64,000 nucleotides of DNA, taken from positions 135,097 through 199,096 of the forward strand of contig NZ_JADQBY010000002.1 in the NCBI RefSeq assembly GCF_016278385.1. Direction: 5' to 3'. The position numbers and the translations under genes are program-made. This document shows positions 35,096-45,934 of the stretch, in pieces. Positions within the stretch are counted from its first letter, which is position 1. The number at the start of each line of letters is the position of its first letter. This DNA comes from Methanolobus sp. GTDB taxonomy: Archaea; Halobacteriota; Methanosarcinia; Methanosarcinales; Methanosarcinaceae. A model generated the notes under the pieces. That model did not search any database, was not told where the DNA came from, and worked only from the letters and a program-made list of their open reading frames with translations.

Positions 35096-37861
35096 ATGAA
35101 AGCAGATATCAAAGTCTATGGTATGACATGCATGCATTGTCATAAACGTGTGACTGATGCAATATCAGCCCTTAATGGAGTGAATTCTGTTGAAGTCAGC
35201 CTTGAGGATGAAAAAGCATCCGTGGAATTCGATGCTGACAGGATTAGCCTTGAGGAAATCAAAAAAGCAATTACCGATGCAGGATATGAAGTTGGTGGAG
35301 ATACTTGTCAGATTCCTGATGAAGGTGAGGCTGCATGTCCCATTATAATTGATGACGTGGAACCAGAGGAGAGTAAACCGGAACCAGGTTCTGTGAAGGA
35401 CATTGCCTTCAAGGTTTCAGGAATGCAATGCTCTGCCTGCGCACAGAACATTGAAAAAGCCCTGAATAAACGGGATGGTGTGATTTCTGCTTCAGTGAAC
35501 CTGCCTATGGAAAGGGCTTCAATCAGCTATGATCCTGCCATCATCAGCCCGGAAGATATAGAAAAGACAATTGATTCTATCGGGTATCATGTTATGAAGG
35601 AAAGGATAGTCCTTGAGATCGGCGGAATGAAGTGTGCTGCCTGTTCCCAGAACGTTGAAAAGGTACTGAAAAGACTGAAAGGTGTCAGCTCGGCAAGTGT
35701 TAATATTACCACAGGAAAGGCACAGGTGGAGTATAACTCATCCCTTGTCTCCATAGATGATATCAGAAAAGCCGTGGATGGTATCGGATATTTTGCCTCC
35801 CTGCCTGCCGATAGGAAAGAAACAGAGGACAGGGAAAGACAGGAAAGGGAACATGAAATAAGGCAGCAGAGGAATAACCTGCTTATATCTATTACAGTCC
35901 TGATCCCAATTATGCTTGGAAATATGAGAATGATGTTTCCGGGTCCGTTTGGATTTGTGCCAACCCTGTTTTCAGACAAGAACCTGTTGTTCCTCCTGGC
36001 AACCATTGTTATGGTTTTCCCGGGAAGACAGTTCTTCGTTGGAACATACCGTGGCCTGAAACATGGCGTTACGGACATGAATTTGCTGATAGCTACCGGT
36101 ACCGGGGCAGCTTATGTTATCAGTATTGCAGCAAGTTATCTTAATCTCGGACCCGGCTACGAGAATGTGTATTATGATACCGCCGTGATGCTTATCACAT
36201 TCATAACCTTTGGAAGATACCTGGAAGCAAGAGCAAAAGGAAGGACATCCGAATCCATTAAGAAACTCATTGGCCTTCAGGCAAAGACCGCACGCATTAT
36301 TGTTGCCGGTGAAGAGAAGGAAGTACCTGTGGAAAACGTACAGGTAGATGACATCGTCTTTGTAAGACCTGGAGAAAAGGCACCTGTAGATGGTGTTATT
36401 GTCGAGGGTTCTTCTGCCATGGACGAGTCAATGATAACAGGTGAGAGCATACCTGTTGAAAAGAATGTGGGCGACATGGTCATCGGTTCCACACTTAACA
36501 AGTCAGGAGCATTGAAATTCAAAGCCACCAATGTTGGTGCTGATACTGCACTTGCAAGGATAATCGAACTCGTGGAAAATGCCCAGACTTCCAAAGCACC
36601 CATACAGCGTATCGCTGATGTGGTTGCCGGACATTTCATTCTTATAGTACATGTTATCGCACTTGCAGCATTCTTCTTCTGGTACTTCATCGGGTATGAG
36701 AGATTCGATGTTGCACTGCATTCAGGAATAGCAAGTCCGTTCCTGTTCTCTTTGCTTATTTCTATCACCGTCCTTGTAATATCATGCCCATGTGCCGTAG
36801 GACTTGCAACACCTGCTGCCATTATGGTGGGCACTGGAAAAGGAGCTGAGAATGGCATACTCATAAAAGGCGGTGAAGCCCTTGAGAGAACTTTGAAGAT
36901 AGACACTATTGTGTTCGATAAGACAGGAACTCTCACAAAAGGCAAACCAGAACTTACAGATATTGTGCTGACTGCCGGACATGACAGAGATGATGTGCTT
37001 GCATTTGCTGCAAGTGCTGAGAAAGGGTCCGAGCATCCCCTTGGTGAAGCCATTGTGAAGGCTGCCGAGGAAAAGAAGCTGAAAATTAGGAATGTAGATA
37101 ATTTCAACTCCATTGCAGGACATGGTGTTGAAGCCACTATCGATGGCAACCGGATACTTCTGGGAACCCGTAAGCTCATGGAAGACAATGATGTTGACAT
37201 CTCATTACTTATTGAGAATATGGAAAAACTTGAAGCCGAAGGCAAGACCGCCATGGTAGTTGCAAAGGAAGGGCAGGCCATTGGCCTGGTTGCCGTTGCA
37301 GACACACTCAAAGAAAACTCCAAAGAAGCCGTTGAAAAGCTACAAGATATGGACATTGAAGTTGTGATGATAACCGGAGACAACCGCAGGACAGCAGATG
37401 CCATTGCATCCCAGCTTGGTATCAAGAGAGTGCTCTCCGAAGTACTTCCCGGAGACAAGGCTTCAGAGATAAGGAAGCTTCAAGAAGAGGGCAGGATAGT
37501 TGCAATGGTGGGAGACGGTATCAATGATGCACCTGCACTCACTCAATCCGACATCGGCATCGCAATGGGAGCAGGAACCGATGTTGCAATGGAATCAGCG
37601 CAGATAGTCCTGATAAAGAACGACCTGCGAGATGTACTCGCATCCATAAGGTTGAGCCGATTGACAATGAACAAGATCAAGCAGAACCTGTTCTGGGCAT
37701 TCGGTTACAACAGTATTGGCATACCACTTGCAGCCGGGATACTGTATCCGTTCATTACCAAAATAGTCATCAGCCCTGAACTTGCAGCGGCTTTCATGGC
37801 TATGAGCTCTATATCGGTCACAACCAATTCCCTGCTTATGAAACGCAGCAGGATAAAATAA
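35096..37861 (+). CDS. copA: Copper-exporting P-type ATPase CopA with three metal-binding domains
   Basis: This 921-residue P1B ATPase pumps Cu(I) out. Three N-terminal HMA domains have Cys-x2-Cys sites at 12/15 (MTCMHC), 112/115 (MQCSAC) and 180/183 (MKCAAC). Eight membrane segments follow; the transport site is CPC at 564-566 and the phosphorylated Asp is D608 (DKTGT). [12 protein letters not shown] and GDGINDAP are present, as are the Cu(I)-type residues in FWAFGYN and [12 protein letters not shown]. Between HMA1 and HMA2 lies an acidic linker with two extra cysteines. The start has no good ribosome binding site but homology begins there. Confidence 0.96.
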   Translation: MKADIKVYGMTCMHCHKRVTDAISALNGVNSVEVSLEDEKASVEFDADRISLEEIKKAITDAGYEVGGDTCQIPDEGEAACPIIIDDVEPEESKPEPGSVKDIAFKVSGMQCSACAQNIEKALNKRDGVISASVNLPMERASISYDPAIISPEDIEKTIDSIGYHVMKERIVLEIGGMKCAACSQNVEKVLKRLKGVSSASVNITTGKAQVEYNSSLVSIDDIRKAVDGIGYFASLPADRKETEDRERQEREHEIRQQRNNLLISITVLIPIMLGNMRMMFPGPFGFVPTLFSDKNLLFLLATIVMVFPGRQFFVGTYRGLKHGVTDMNLLIATGTGAAYVISIAASYLNLGPGYENVYYDTAVMLITFITFGRYLEARAKGRTSESIKKLIGLQAKTARIIVAGEEKEVPVENVQVDDIVFVRPGEKAPVDGVIVEGSSAMDESMITGESIPVEKNVGDMVIGSTLNKSGALKFKATNVGADTALARIIELVENAQTSKAPIQRIADVVAGHFILIVHVIALAAFFFWYFIGYERFDVALHSGIASPFLFSLLISITVLVISCPCAVGLATPAAIMVGTGKGAENGILIKGGEALERTLKIDTIVFDKTGTLTKGKPELTDIVLTAGHDRDDVLAFAASAEKGSEHPLGEAIVKAAEEKKLKIRNVDNFNSIAGHGVEATIDGNRILLGTRKLMEDNDVDISLLIENMEKLEAEGKTAMVVAKEGQAIGLVAVADTLKENSKEAVEKLQDMDIEVVMITGDNRRTADAIASQLGIKRVLSEVLPGDKASEIRKLQEEGRIVAMVGDGINDAPALTQSDIGIAMGAGTDVAMESAQIVLIKNDLRDVLASIRLSRLTMNKIKQNLFWAFGYNSIGIPLAAGILYPFITKIVISPELAAAFMAMSSISVTTNSLLMKRSRIK

Positions 37862-37873
37862 GGAGATGGTCAC

Positions 37874-38107
37874 ATGGATAATGTTTCAGGGAACAATACA
37901 GGAAAATACGCACTTATTGCAAGCATAGCTTCTTCACTAGTGCTTGTCATGATTTTTGCAGTGCTTTCTTTCATAGTGAACAGTTCCAGAACAATACCAC
38001 TGTACAGTCAGGTGGACATCATTGCAGGCATGGTCTTTGTGTTCATTCTTAGTATGATAGTGTCAGCTTCGGTGTGGCCTGGGATTATTGAGAAAAGGGT
38101 GAAGTGA
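37874..38107 (+). CDS. Small two-helix membrane protein downstream of copA
   Basis: This 77-residue protein has two hydrophobic segments (ALIASIASSLVLVMIFAVLS and DIIAGMVFVFILSMIVSAS) joined by a short polar loop and ends in a basic tail. It starts 12 nt after copA, with AAGGAG in between, so it is cotranscribed with the copper genes. It has no cysteine and only one histidine-free metal-poor sequence, so it is more likely an ATPase partner or accessory subunit than a metal carrier. I do not recognise the family. Confidence 0.75.
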   Translation: MDNVSGNNTGKYALIASIASSLVLVMIFAVLSFIVNSSRTIPLYSQVDIIAGMVFVFILSMIVSASVWPGIIEKRVK

Positions 38108-38164
38108 TAGTATTGTAATAACTTGGGCCATACATTATAAGTTTATTAATATTGGTGACATGAA

Positions 38165-38733
38165 ATGAATAATAGTCCGAAAACGATGCCTGAAGCTGAA
38201 GTTAGTCTTAATCTTGCACTATACCTTATTCTAAATGATTTTGTTACATCGAATGTAATGGTAGCCATCGATGGAGCACAAATTAAAACAGGCAATAATA
38301 TTCACTTTCCAATTGAAGAGTTTATGGCAAAAAAGAATTGCAAAATGATTAAAAAACAAAATGATTGGAGAGGAACTTACAGAGTAGATAATGCTGCATA
38401 TAACATTGAAGTTCATTCTACCCCAGGAAAAGGAGATGTTGTTGCTAAATTGATTAGTGGTGTTGATTTGCGCGTTGAAAGTAAAAAAGGACCTCTTACA
38501 AATAGTAAAAGTTCTAAAGAATATCCATTAATTAGAGAAGCAATTGGTCAACTTATACTATTGGAGAATATAATGACAACGATAAATTAGCGATTGCAAT
38601 TCCAAATACACCAAAATTCAAAAGCCTTTCTGAAAAATGGAAAAAAGCATCCCTTATTCAAAAAAATAATATTTGTTTTTTATTAGTTGATAGAAATGGA
38701 AATGTAGAGAGAATTGAAGAGATATTGCATTAA
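38165..38733 (+). pseudogene. Frameshifted PD-(D/E)XK-like nuclease gene
   Basis: The first frame (38165-38590, 141 codons) has a nuclease-like core: GDVVAKLISGVDLRVESKKG, where Asp, Glu and Lys fit D-x(n)-E-x-K. It then stops at TAG. A second frame, entered near 38555-38566 by loss of one base, continues with EYNDNDKLAIAIPNTPKF and ends with KNNICFLLVDRNGNVERIEEILH-type sequence to TAA at 38731 (quoted in part). Both parts together give a sensible alpha/beta protein of about 188 residues: the continuation supplies the last strands. No family could be assigned with certainty. The base use is A+T-richer than the copper genes. Confidence 0.55.
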
Positions 38734-39203
38734 ATATCTCACAATTTTGGGCTCTGTAGAAATCCTATCAAAATCCATAGACTGGAAATCGGATAGTATG
38801 CCAACATCGTGTAACGTATTTGGCAATATTTTTAAGTTGTAGTATTGTCCAAACTTGTTGTACTCATAACTATAGACCTATCCGTGCAAATACATAACAC
38901 TTTTTGTATGAAGCATTATATACTAATAGGGACATATAAATTATTCACATTAAAGACGATGCCCCTTCCAAATATTTATATTAAATAGACTTCGGTTTTT
39001 ATTTCTGCTGGAAAACAATTAGGAATATTGCTCTGATGTGTTTCATTCTAGGGAGCTAAGTGAATGATATATCAAATCGTCTACGACAAAAGCAAGCAAA
39101 CTCCTACATTAGTTAACAGTGTGAATGTGAAGATAGACACATATAAATACACGTACAAAATATAATATGTATGATATATAACTGTCGTTAGTAAGTGATC
39201 CCT
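38734..39203. other. Long A+T-rich intergenic region before the two-component cluster
   Basis: About 470 bp. It contains the left copy of a 16-bp inverted repeat at 38747-38762 and no supported gene. A 33-codon frame from 39064 lacks coding character. Confidence 0.5.
38747..38762 (+). repeat. Left copy of a 16-bp inverted repeat flanking the two-component genes
   Basis: TTGGGCTCTGTAGAAA. Its exact reverse complement lies at 44846-44861. The core GGCTCTGTAGAAA resembles in form the terminal repeats of IS6-type insertion sequences (GGCACTGTTGCAAA in IS26), but no transposase is present. Confidence 0.6.
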
Positions 39204-39569
39204 ATGACCAGAATATTAGTAGTCGAAGATAATTCCATGAATATGGAACTAGTGACATACCTTCTTCAATCAAATGGAATGGAGGTCACACAAGCTGTAG
39301 ATGGGCCAGAGGCATTGGAAAGAATCAAGAACGATCTCTTTGACCTAGTATTACTGGATATCCAGTTGCCTGGAATAGACGGATTAGAAGTCCTGAAAAA
39401 GATTAAAGAAAATCCAGCTTTACAGCAAATGCCAGTTGTTGCTTTAACCGCACATTCCATGCAAGGTGATGAGCAGAATTTCATCAGAGCAGGTTGCTCA
39501 GGCTACATTTCAAAACCTATCGATGTATCTCTATTCATGATGGAAGTACGCTCTTTCATAACGATATAA
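39204..39569 (+). CDS. Single-domain response regulator (CheY-like)
   Basis: A 121-residue receiver domain: acidic pair in VVEDNSMN, phospho-acceptor Asp in LVLLDIQLPG, Thr/Ala in VALTAHSM and Lys in YISKPID. It has no output domain. The start is ATG 39204; a GTG 9 nt earlier is in frame. It lies 12 nt before a histidine kinase on the same strand, so the three genes form one signalling operon. It resembles DivK-type regulators that pass phosphate between kinases. Confidence 0.93.
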   Translation: MTRILVVEDNSMNMELVTYLLQSNGMEVTQAVDGPEALERIKNDLFDLVLLDIQLPGIDGLEVLKKIKENPALQQMPVVALTAHSMQGDEQNFIRAGCSGYISKPIDVSLFMMEVRSFITI

Positions 39570-39581
39570 GGGGAGTTCTTT

Positions 39582-41762
39582 ATGCGAATATACCCTAAGA
39601 CTCTGCTGACACTTGGAATTACATTCCTTTGTTTGTTTATCCTTTTGGCCGTTGCTACCGATCAGATCATTGGGAACAGTTATGGATCTCTGGAAGAAGA
39701 TGATTTAGCAAAGAATGTCGAAAGGGCACAAAATGCAATCTGGGCTCAGGCATTAACTGCGGATATGACTGCAGCAAGTTTTGCAGTATGGGATGATACC
39801 TTTTACTTCCTGCAAGGATATGATGATTCCTATGTAGAAAGAAACATTGTTCCTGAAGGACTGGCCTCCATGCAAATCAATATGATGTTGTTCTATGACA
39901 CTTCTAATGAGTTGTTCTATGGAATGGAAGCTGATTTAAACACTTATGAAGAAAAAGAGATATCTAATTCTTTACTGGAATACATAGGTTCAAACGAATT
40001 GCTTTTCTCTCATCCCACAAGTGATGATTTCATAACCGGTATACTAAACTCGCCGGAAGGTCCATTGCTTATTTCCTCCTGGCCCATTACAAAAACCTCT
40101 GGAGACGGTCCTATTGTGGGTACCCTTGTTGTTGTAAAAAATCTGGACTCTCCATGGATAGAGAACCTTGAAGAAGTGACCCAGTTAGATTTAAATTTAG
40201 GAGCCTTTAGTGAAACAAACCACTCATCCGGCATCAGCACTGCACCTTCGACTTTAGCAGAAACAGGTGACCTGAATATAACTTACTTGAGTGAAACATC
40301 TATTATGGGGTCCAGCATACTGAGTGATATCAATGGAAACCCTGCGTTAGTCTTAGATGTTGTGATGCCGAGGGATATTTACCAGCATGGTAGATCTTCA
40401 ACCGAATTCATGATGTATGCACTCTTGATCATTGGGGTGGTTTTTGGCATTGTCCTGACATTTTCAATAGAAAGGTCTGTTCTGTCTCGTTTGACCTTAT
40501 TAAGCCGTAACCTGACTGCCATCACTGATAGCAAGTCCATTTCTTCCCGTCTGGAGATTTCCGGGAATGATGAATTACATGATCTTTCAGTGACCATCAA
40601 TGACATGTTGCAAGTTCTGGAAAATGAAGTAAAGGTCCGTGAAACTTTGAACTTATTGGAGTCCAGTCTGGAATCCATAAATGCCGGCGTTATGGTTGTA
40701 GATAGGGATTCGCGGCTGATCATGAATGACAAATTCATCAATATGTGGAATATTAATGTAGAATTAATATCCCAAAACGATGCTTCAAAAGTGTTGGAAT
40801 ATATAGCAAGTCAAACAGATATTACAGAAGGAACTACTGAACTGCTCGAAGAGCTGGAAAACTGTTCAAATGGATTCAGTATGACTTTGAACGTAAACAA
40901 CAAGGCTGTTTATGACTGGTACGTAGGACCATTGAACCAGAATGAGAATATTGTGGGTACTATCTATTGCGTAAATGACATCACTAATATCAAAGAAGCA
41001 GAGCGAAGCCTTATCCTGGCCAAGGTTGCAGCAGAGACTGCAAATCGTGCCAAGAGCGATTTCCTCACAAACATGAGCCACGAACTTCGTACTCCCCTGA
41101 ACTCTATCATAGGTTTCTCTGACCTAATGATAGGTGGCAGCGTTGGGGAACTGGCTGACATGCAGAAAAAATTCCTGGGTAATATCTCTACAAGTGGAAA
41201 ACATCTGCTATCTATTATAAACAACGTGCTAGATATTTCCAAAATCGAAGCAGGTAAAATGGAGTTGAATTGTGAACCATTCGGTATATCAGGGGCCATT
41301 GATGAGGTCAAAAAGCTTGTATCTCCACTTGCAGATGAAAAAGAACTAACAATAGAGTTTGTCATGGATGAGCAACTTGAAAATATATGTGCTGACAGAG
41401 TAAAGTTCAAGCAGATTATGTTCAATCTTGCAAACAACGCCATCAAGTTCACTCCAAAAGGTGGAAAAGTCACAATTTCTGCACTAAGATTCCAGAATAA
41501 AGTGCAATTCACTGTAACGGATACAGGCATAGGGATCTCCGAAGAGAACAAGAGTAAGTTATTCCTGCCTTTCACACAGCTTGATTCAAACATAAACCGT
41601 CTTTATGAAGGAACAGGACTTGGCCTTTCCCTGGCGAAGCAATTTGTGGAAATGCATGACGGTAAGATCTGGTTTGAAAGTGAGTTGGGAAAAGGTACAT
41701 CTTTCACCTTTGAGTTGCCTTTGAAAACTGAAACTGTTGTAGATGCAAAAAGGCCGATATGA
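39582..41762 (+). CDS. Membrane histidine kinase with extracellular CHASE4 domain
   Basis: This 726-residue kinase has a membrane segment (7-27), a CHASE4 sensor (about 30-275, with FAVWDDTFYFLQG), a second membrane segment (about 278-300), HAMP, a PAS-like domain (about 350-460), HisKA with the phospho-acceptor H500 ([19 protein letters not shown]) and an ATPase domain ([34 protein letters not shown]). It has no receiver domain; the CheY-like protein before it may serve. It shares its whole plan and much of its sequence with the next kinase. Confidence 0.95.
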   Translation: MRIYPKTLLTLGITFLCLFILLAVATDQIIGNSYGSLEEDDLAKNVERAQNAIWAQALTADMTAASFAVWDDTFYFLQGYDDSYVERNIVPEGLASMQINMMLFYDTSNELFYGMEADLNTYEEKEISNSLLEYIGSNELLFSHPTSDDFITGILNSPEGPLLISSWPITKTSGDGPIVGTLVVVKNLDSPWIENLEEVTQLDLNLGAFSETNHSSGISTAPSTLAETGDLNITYLSETSIMGSSILSDINGNPALVLDVVMPRDIYQHGRSSTEFMMYALLIIGVVFGIVLTFSIERSVLSRLTLLSRNLTAITDSKSISSRLEISGNDELHDLSVTINDMLQVLENEVKVRETLNLLESSLESINAGVMVVDRDSRLIMNDKFINMWNINVELISQNDASKVLEYIASQTDITEGTTELLEELENCSNGFSMTLNVNNKAVYDWYVGPLNQNENIVGTIYCVNDITNIKEAERSLILAKVAAETANRAKSDFLTNMSHELRTPLNSIIGFSDLMIGGSVGELADMQKKFLGNISTSGKHLLSIINNVLDISKIEAGKMELNCEPFGISGAIDEVKKLVSPLADEKELTIEFVMDEQLENICADRVKFKQIMFNLANNAIKFTPKGGKVTISALRFQNKVQFTVTDTGIGISEENKSKLFLPFTQLDSNINRLYEGTGLGLSLAKQFVEMHDGKIWFESELGKGTSFTFELPLKTETVVDAKRPI

Positions 41763-41812
41763 ACTTGCTGAACGGAAATGTATAAGAAATGATGACTAAA
41801 GGGGATTGATCT

Positions 41813-44800
41813 ATGCGAATACGCAATAGAACACTGATGATTCTTGGAGCTATTTTTCTAGTCCTGTTTGCCATTTTGCTTGTATCCACCGAACAAATAA
41901 TGGGAAGCAGTTTTGCTCGCCTGGAAGAAGATGAGGTTTCGAAGAATGTCGGAAGAGCGGTGGCAACACTAGACTATCGTATCGCCACCCTCACTAGCAC
42001 AGCAAATGATTGGGGTCATTGGGATGATACTTACAATTTCGTGCTAGGAGAAAGTGACGACTACATCACTAACAATCTCGAGGCCTCTGTAATAGCAAAC
42101 CTTCAGTTAAATATGATGCTATTCTATGATGCTTCGGGTCAACTATATTATGCAGAGGGGGCAGATATTGATAGTTATGAAGAACGAGATGTTTCGACTG
42201 CCTTGCTTGAATATCTGGCCACTCAAGAGTTATTATTTTCCAGACCATCCCACCCCGTTTATTTGAGTGGGATTATCGACACTCCCGAAGGACCTCTCCT
42301 ACTTGCTACCAACCCTATCACTCCAAGTATAGATGATGAAGCCATAGTCGGAACCTTAATAATTGCGAGGTACCTGGATGCATCCTTAATTGAGGAACTT
42401 GAAGAAACAACCAGTTTATCTCTAGATACATGGAGTCTCAATGTTGGGGATACAGCATCAGATCCTGTAAAGTTGTCTTCAGTTTTAGAGGCCAATGGGA
42501 CTTTGTACATCCATCATGCCAGCGAAACTTCTATTATAGGAACTACTGTATTGAATGATATTAATGGGAATCCTGCATTGGTTTTAGAAGCGGAAATGCC
42601 AAGAGGTATCCACCAGCAAGGTAAGGCTGCTATAAATTATGTAACTTTTATAATCCTGCTCATAGGAATCATATGTGGAATTGTAGTTGCGATATTATTG
42701 GAAAAATCAGTGTTATCAAAATTGTTCTTACTGAGCAACAATCTTACTCAGATAACTGACAGTGGATCACTTTCCTCTCGTGTAGAGCTGGAAGGTAATG
42801 ATGAACTGAATGATCTCGCAGATAACATAAACTACATGCTAGAGGGACTTGAAACAAAGGAGATAGAGTCCCAACAGGTTGAAACAGAGAATAAACAAAG
42901 AATGGAAACTGTTCTATCTAGCATTATCTGCGGTACACTCCTCATAGATGCAGAAACTCATATAATAGTTGATGCAAATCCAACAGCTGTAGAAGTCATC
43001 GGCCTGCCTAAAAAAGAGATAGTGGGTAATGTCTGCCATGATTATATATGCCCGGTAAACACAGGAGAAGGTCTTTCTCATCATCACGGATCGACAATAA
43101 ATAAGTCGGAAAGTATATTGATCAATGCATATGGAAATGAGATCCCGATACTTATATCCATTGTGCCAGTATCGCTTTTTGATAGAACATATCTGGTTGA
43201 GAGTTTTGTGGACATGACAAGGATAAAGGAAGCTGAACAAAACCTTTTCCAGGCCAAGATAACCGCGGAGATGGCCAATCGTGCCAAGAGCGAATTCCTT
43301 GCAAACATGAGCCATGAGCTACGCACACCCCTTAATTCAATAATAGGTTTCTCTGACCTGATGATTAGCGGCAGTGTCGGAGAACTGGGTGACAAGCATA
43401 TAAAATTTTTGGGCAATATCTCCACAAGCGGAAAACATCTGTTGTCCCTCATAAACAATGTACTTGATGTTTCCAAGATAGAAGCAGGTAAAATGGAGTT
43501 GGACTATGAACTATTCGATGTATACACTACCATTGGTGAAGTAAAACAGTTAGTAGCTCCCCTTGCGGATAAGAGCGAGCTCAAACTGGAAATATTAAAG
43601 GACGAAAGCCTTGAAAAAATATATGTTGACAGACTAAAGTTCAAGCAGATCCTGTTCAACCTTGCAAGCAACGCCATCAAGTTCACTCCCATAGGTGGAA
43701 AAGTCATTATCACTGCAGTAAGGGTTCATGACAAAGCACAATTTAGTGTGAAAGATACGGGTATCGGTATATCCGAAGAGGACAGGAATAAGTTATTCCA
43801 ACCCTTCGTGCAGCTTGAATCTACTACAACCCGTAGATACGAGGGGACCGGACTTGGACTTTCCCTTGTTAAAAAAATGGTGGAGATGCATGGCGGAAGT
43901 GTCTGGGTAGAAAGTGAATTGGGAAAAGGTACAACTTTTACTTTTGAATTACCTTTAGAACCTGCTTTAAACAGAGAGATTACTGCTAAGATAGTGGCTA
44001 TTCCTGCTAAGGCATCAACTGAAAGCGTAGTGAATGTTACGGGATCCAGGATATGTGTTCCACAAATAATCGAACCATCCAATTCAAAGGGTGACGAACC
44101 CCTTATACTTGTGGTGGAGGATGACGATGCTTCCAGGGAATTGCTTGAAGCAACATTGGTATATGAAGGATATCGTGTGGCATCTGCAAAGAACGGAAAA
44201 GAGGCTCTTGAGCTTGCCAACGAGATGAAACCTTTTGCTATCACTCTGGATATCATGATGCCAGGCATGGATGGCTGGGATGTACTGAAGCATTTGAAAG
44301 AGAAAGAGCCAACCCATGAGATCCCTGTAATAATCACTTCCATGCTGGATGAAAGGGAACTGGGCATCATGTGGGGAGCGGTGGAACATTTCATCAAACC
44401 CATTCAAAAGAATGCATTACTTAATACACTGGATAAGGTGAAAGGAAATATCTCAAGATCATCGCTTAGTGTGTTGGTGGTGGATGATGAAGTAAATGCA
44501 GTGGAACTGTTAGCTGCGATGCTAGATAGTGAGGAGTTTGATGTGCTAACAGCTTATGGAGGTCAAGAGGCCATAGACATTGCATTTAAAAACCATCCTG
44601 ACGTGATCGTACTGGACCTCATGATGCCAGAAATCAGCGGCTTTGATGTGATAAAATCGCTCAAGGCAAATCCGGATACCATTGATACTCCTATCATTAT
44701 CTGTACTGCAAAAGATCTGGAACCAACTGACCTAGATGCACTTGATGGGAACGTTTCCCATATCATACACAAAGGTCTGTTCAATAGAGAGAAGCTTATT

Positions 44801-44836
44801 GGTTGTATAAAAGTTGTTCAAAAACAGGTTTTGTAG
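41813..44836 (+). CDS. Hybrid histidine kinase: CHASE4-HAMP-PAS-HisKA-HATPase with two receiver domains
   Basis: This 1007-residue protein repeats the plan of the preceding kinase (membrane segment, CHASE4 with [13 protein letters not shown], membrane segment, HAMP, PAS, HisKA with H501, ATPase with [12 protein letters not shown]) and adds two receiver domains (about 762-880 and 884-1005). Their phospho-acceptor Asp lie in ITLDIMMPG and [10 protein letters not shown]. The PAS domain differs from that of its paralogue: it has [14 protein letters not shown] with cysteines and histidines, which could bind a metal or sense redox state. Two receivers in series suggest a phosphorelay. It stops in a TAG inside a hairpin. 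Confidence 0.95.
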   Translation: MRIRNRTLMILGAIFLVLFAILLVSTEQIMGSSFARLEEDEVSKNVGRAVATLDYRIATLTSTANDWGHWDDTYNFVLGESDDYITNNLEASVIANLQLNMMLFYDASGQLYYAEGADIDSYEERDVSTALLEYLATQELLFSRPSHPVYLSGIIDTPEGPLLLATNPITPSIDDEAIVGTLIIARYLDASLIEELEETTSLSLDTWSLNVGDTASDPVKLSSVLEANGTLYIHHASETSIIGTTVLNDINGNPALVLEAEMPRGIHQQGKAAINYVTFIILLIGIICGIVVAILLEKSVLSKLFLLSNNLTQITDSGSLSSRVELEGNDELNDLADNINYMLEGLETKEIESQQVETENKQRMETVLSSIICGTLLIDAETHIIVDANPTAVEVIGLPKKEIVGNVCHDYICPVNTGEGLSHHHGSTINKSESILINAYGNEIPILISIVPVSLFDRTYLVESFVDMTRIKEAEQNLFQAKITAEMANRAKSEFLANMSHELRTPLNSIIGFSDLMISGSVGELGDKHIKFLGNISTSGKHLLSLINNVLDVSKIEAGKMELDYELFDVYTTIGEVKQLVAPLADKSELKLEILKDESLEKIYVDRLKFKQILFNLASNAIKFTPIGGKVIITAVRVHDKAQFSVKDTGIGISEEDRNKLFQPFVQLESTTTRRYEGTGLGLSLVKKMVEMHGGSVWVESELGKGTTFTFELPLEPALNREITAKIVAIPAKASTESVVNVTGSRICVPQIIEPSNSKGDEPLILVVEDDDASRELLEATLVYEGYRVASAKNGKEALELANEMKPFAITLDIMMPGMDGWDVLKHLKEKEPTHEIPVIITSMLDERELGIMWGAVEHFIKPIQKNALLNTLDKVKGNISRSSLSVLVVDDEVNAVELLAAMLDSEEFDVLTAYGGQEAIDIAFKNHPDVIVLDLMMPEISGFDVIKSLKANPDTIDTPIIICTAKDLEPTDLDALDGNVSHIIHKGLFNREKLIGCIKVVQKQVL

Positions 44837-44853
44837 AAAATAAGTTTTCTACA
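44832..44853 (+). terminator. Hairpin at the end of the hybrid kinase gene
   Basis: TGTAGAAAA, 4 nt, TTTTCTACA: a perfect 9-bp stem that includes the stop codon. It overlaps the right inverted repeat. No T-tract follows, so termination is uncertain. Confidence 0.45.
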
Positions 44854-44861
44854 GAGCCCAA
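44846..44861 (-). repeat. Right copy of the 16-bp inverted repeat flanking the two-component genes
   Basis: TTTCTACAGAGCCCAA, the exact reverse complement of 38747-38762. The next bases (TTTTG) continue the similarity with small changes. It lies 10 bp after the kinase stop codon. Confidence 0.6.
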
Positions 44862-44890
44862 TTTTGCTCCAATATTATAACCGTTTAATG

Positions 44891-45874
44891 TTAGTCCTCT
44901 AAATCAACATGCGGATTAATATCGCATCCCGTACATGGCAGGCACATTGTATCAAAAGTGTCGGCACGCAGACAATACTCGTCCAGTTTTTCCTTCAGGA
45001 AACGGTTGAGATGCAGCAACCTTTCTGCTGATGGCCGCTCTATTGTTACTTCACCTTCACGCAAAGGATGTCTGGCAGCTGCCCTGAGAATTGGTACAAC
45101 TCCTATGGATACGAGTTCTTCAATACCTTTCTCTGCAGATTCATCTGTTTCACCAAGACCGATTATGAAATTTGAGCAGACCTTATTCTTCCCGAAGATC
45201 TTGACACCTTGCCTTAGTGAATCAAGTAAGAATTCAAGGTCCTGATTAGGACAAACCTTTGCGTGAATCTCACGGTCCATGGTCTCAACATTGTATTTTA
45301 GCTCTCTTGCACCAGCTGCCTTGAGCCTGCGGGTGGAGTCTTCGGTCGGATATACGGAAACACCAATTGGCACATTGTATATCTCCCTGAGCCTGCGAAT
45401 GAGTTCTTCAGCCCTTTCAACCTCGTCCTGTGCAGAGACTTCAACGCCTGATGTAATGGAAATTGCATTCATCCTGCCAGTATTATGGGCATCTTCGATC
45501 ATCTTCAGCATCTGATCCATGCTCTTGACCTTGCCGCCAAGTTTTGGAACCGGGCAGAACTTACAATCATAAATGCATTTTTCACACATGGTTATGAACG
45601 CCTGATCAGGGCAGTGGATGAGTTCTTCTTCAATACTGCCTCTTGCAATCTCAACACCGTCCTTTCTTATCACAAGGTTCCCATTTTCCATTTCTGCATT
45701 TAAAGAAGATTCTTTTTTGACAGCAAGACGCACACGGTGCCCACCTGAATTGAAGAAGAAGGCCACATTTCCGGCCCCTGGACCGGCTGTGGGGATGGTC
45801 AGGTTATGGATTAGTGCAGGATCCATATTTACGGAACCTACTGAGATGAGTTGTGCTTTGGTTTCTGGTTTCAT
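44891..45874 (-). CDS. Radical SAM protein, biotin-synthase-related type
   Basis: This 327-residue enzyme has the radical SAM cluster motif C-x3-C-x2-C at Cys 100, 104 and 107 (KCIYDCKFCPVP), preceded by another Cys at 97. A GVEVSAQDEVERAEE segment, the strand ELKYNVETMD and NFIIGLGETDESAEKGIEEL follow the biotin-synthase-related pattern (COG2516-like). The C-terminus has a further Cys set (CLPCTGCDINPH) that could bind an auxiliary cluster. Its substrate is unknown. The start at 45874 has GGAGAA upstream. It lies 60 bp downstream of the sulfite-reductase-like gene on the same strand. Confidence 0.85.
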   Translation of the reverse strand: MKPETKAQLISVGSVNMDPALIHNLTIPTAGPGAGNVAFFFNSGGHRVRLAVKKESSLNAEMENGNLVIRKDGVEIARGSIEEELIHCPDQAFITMCEKCIYDCKFCPVPKLGGKVKSMDQMLKMIEDAHNTGRMNAISITSGVEVSAQDEVERAEELIRRLREIYNVPIGVSVYPTEDSTRRLKAAGARELKYNVETMDREIHAKVCPNQDLEFLLDSLRQGVKIFGKNKVCSNFIIGLGETDESAEKGIEELVSIGVVPILRAAARHPLREGEVTIERPSAERLLHLNRFLKEKLDEYCLRADTFDTMCLPCTGCDINPHVDLED

Positions 45875-45934
45875 GAATTCTCCGATAACCAAAAGAATGG
45901 TCGGTTTTGGTAATCATAACTATATAGGCTATTT

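Noticed and set aside
36277..37458. A 393-codon open frame antisense to copA
   Set aside because: It lies wholly within the conserved ATPase domains of copA, has a low-complexity Ser/Thr-rich composition typical of an antisense frame, and has no start signals.
39064..39165. A 33-codon frame beginning MIYQIVYDKSKQ upstream of the response regulator
   Set aside because: A GGGAG-like stretch lies too far upstream, and the peptide has no recognisable feature. It is probably leader or intergenic sequence.
38734..44890. A complete insertion sequence bounded by the 16-bp inverted repeats
   Set aside because: No transposase or recombinase frame lies between the repeats; only signalling genes do. 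The repeats are kept as a finding, not as a mobile element.
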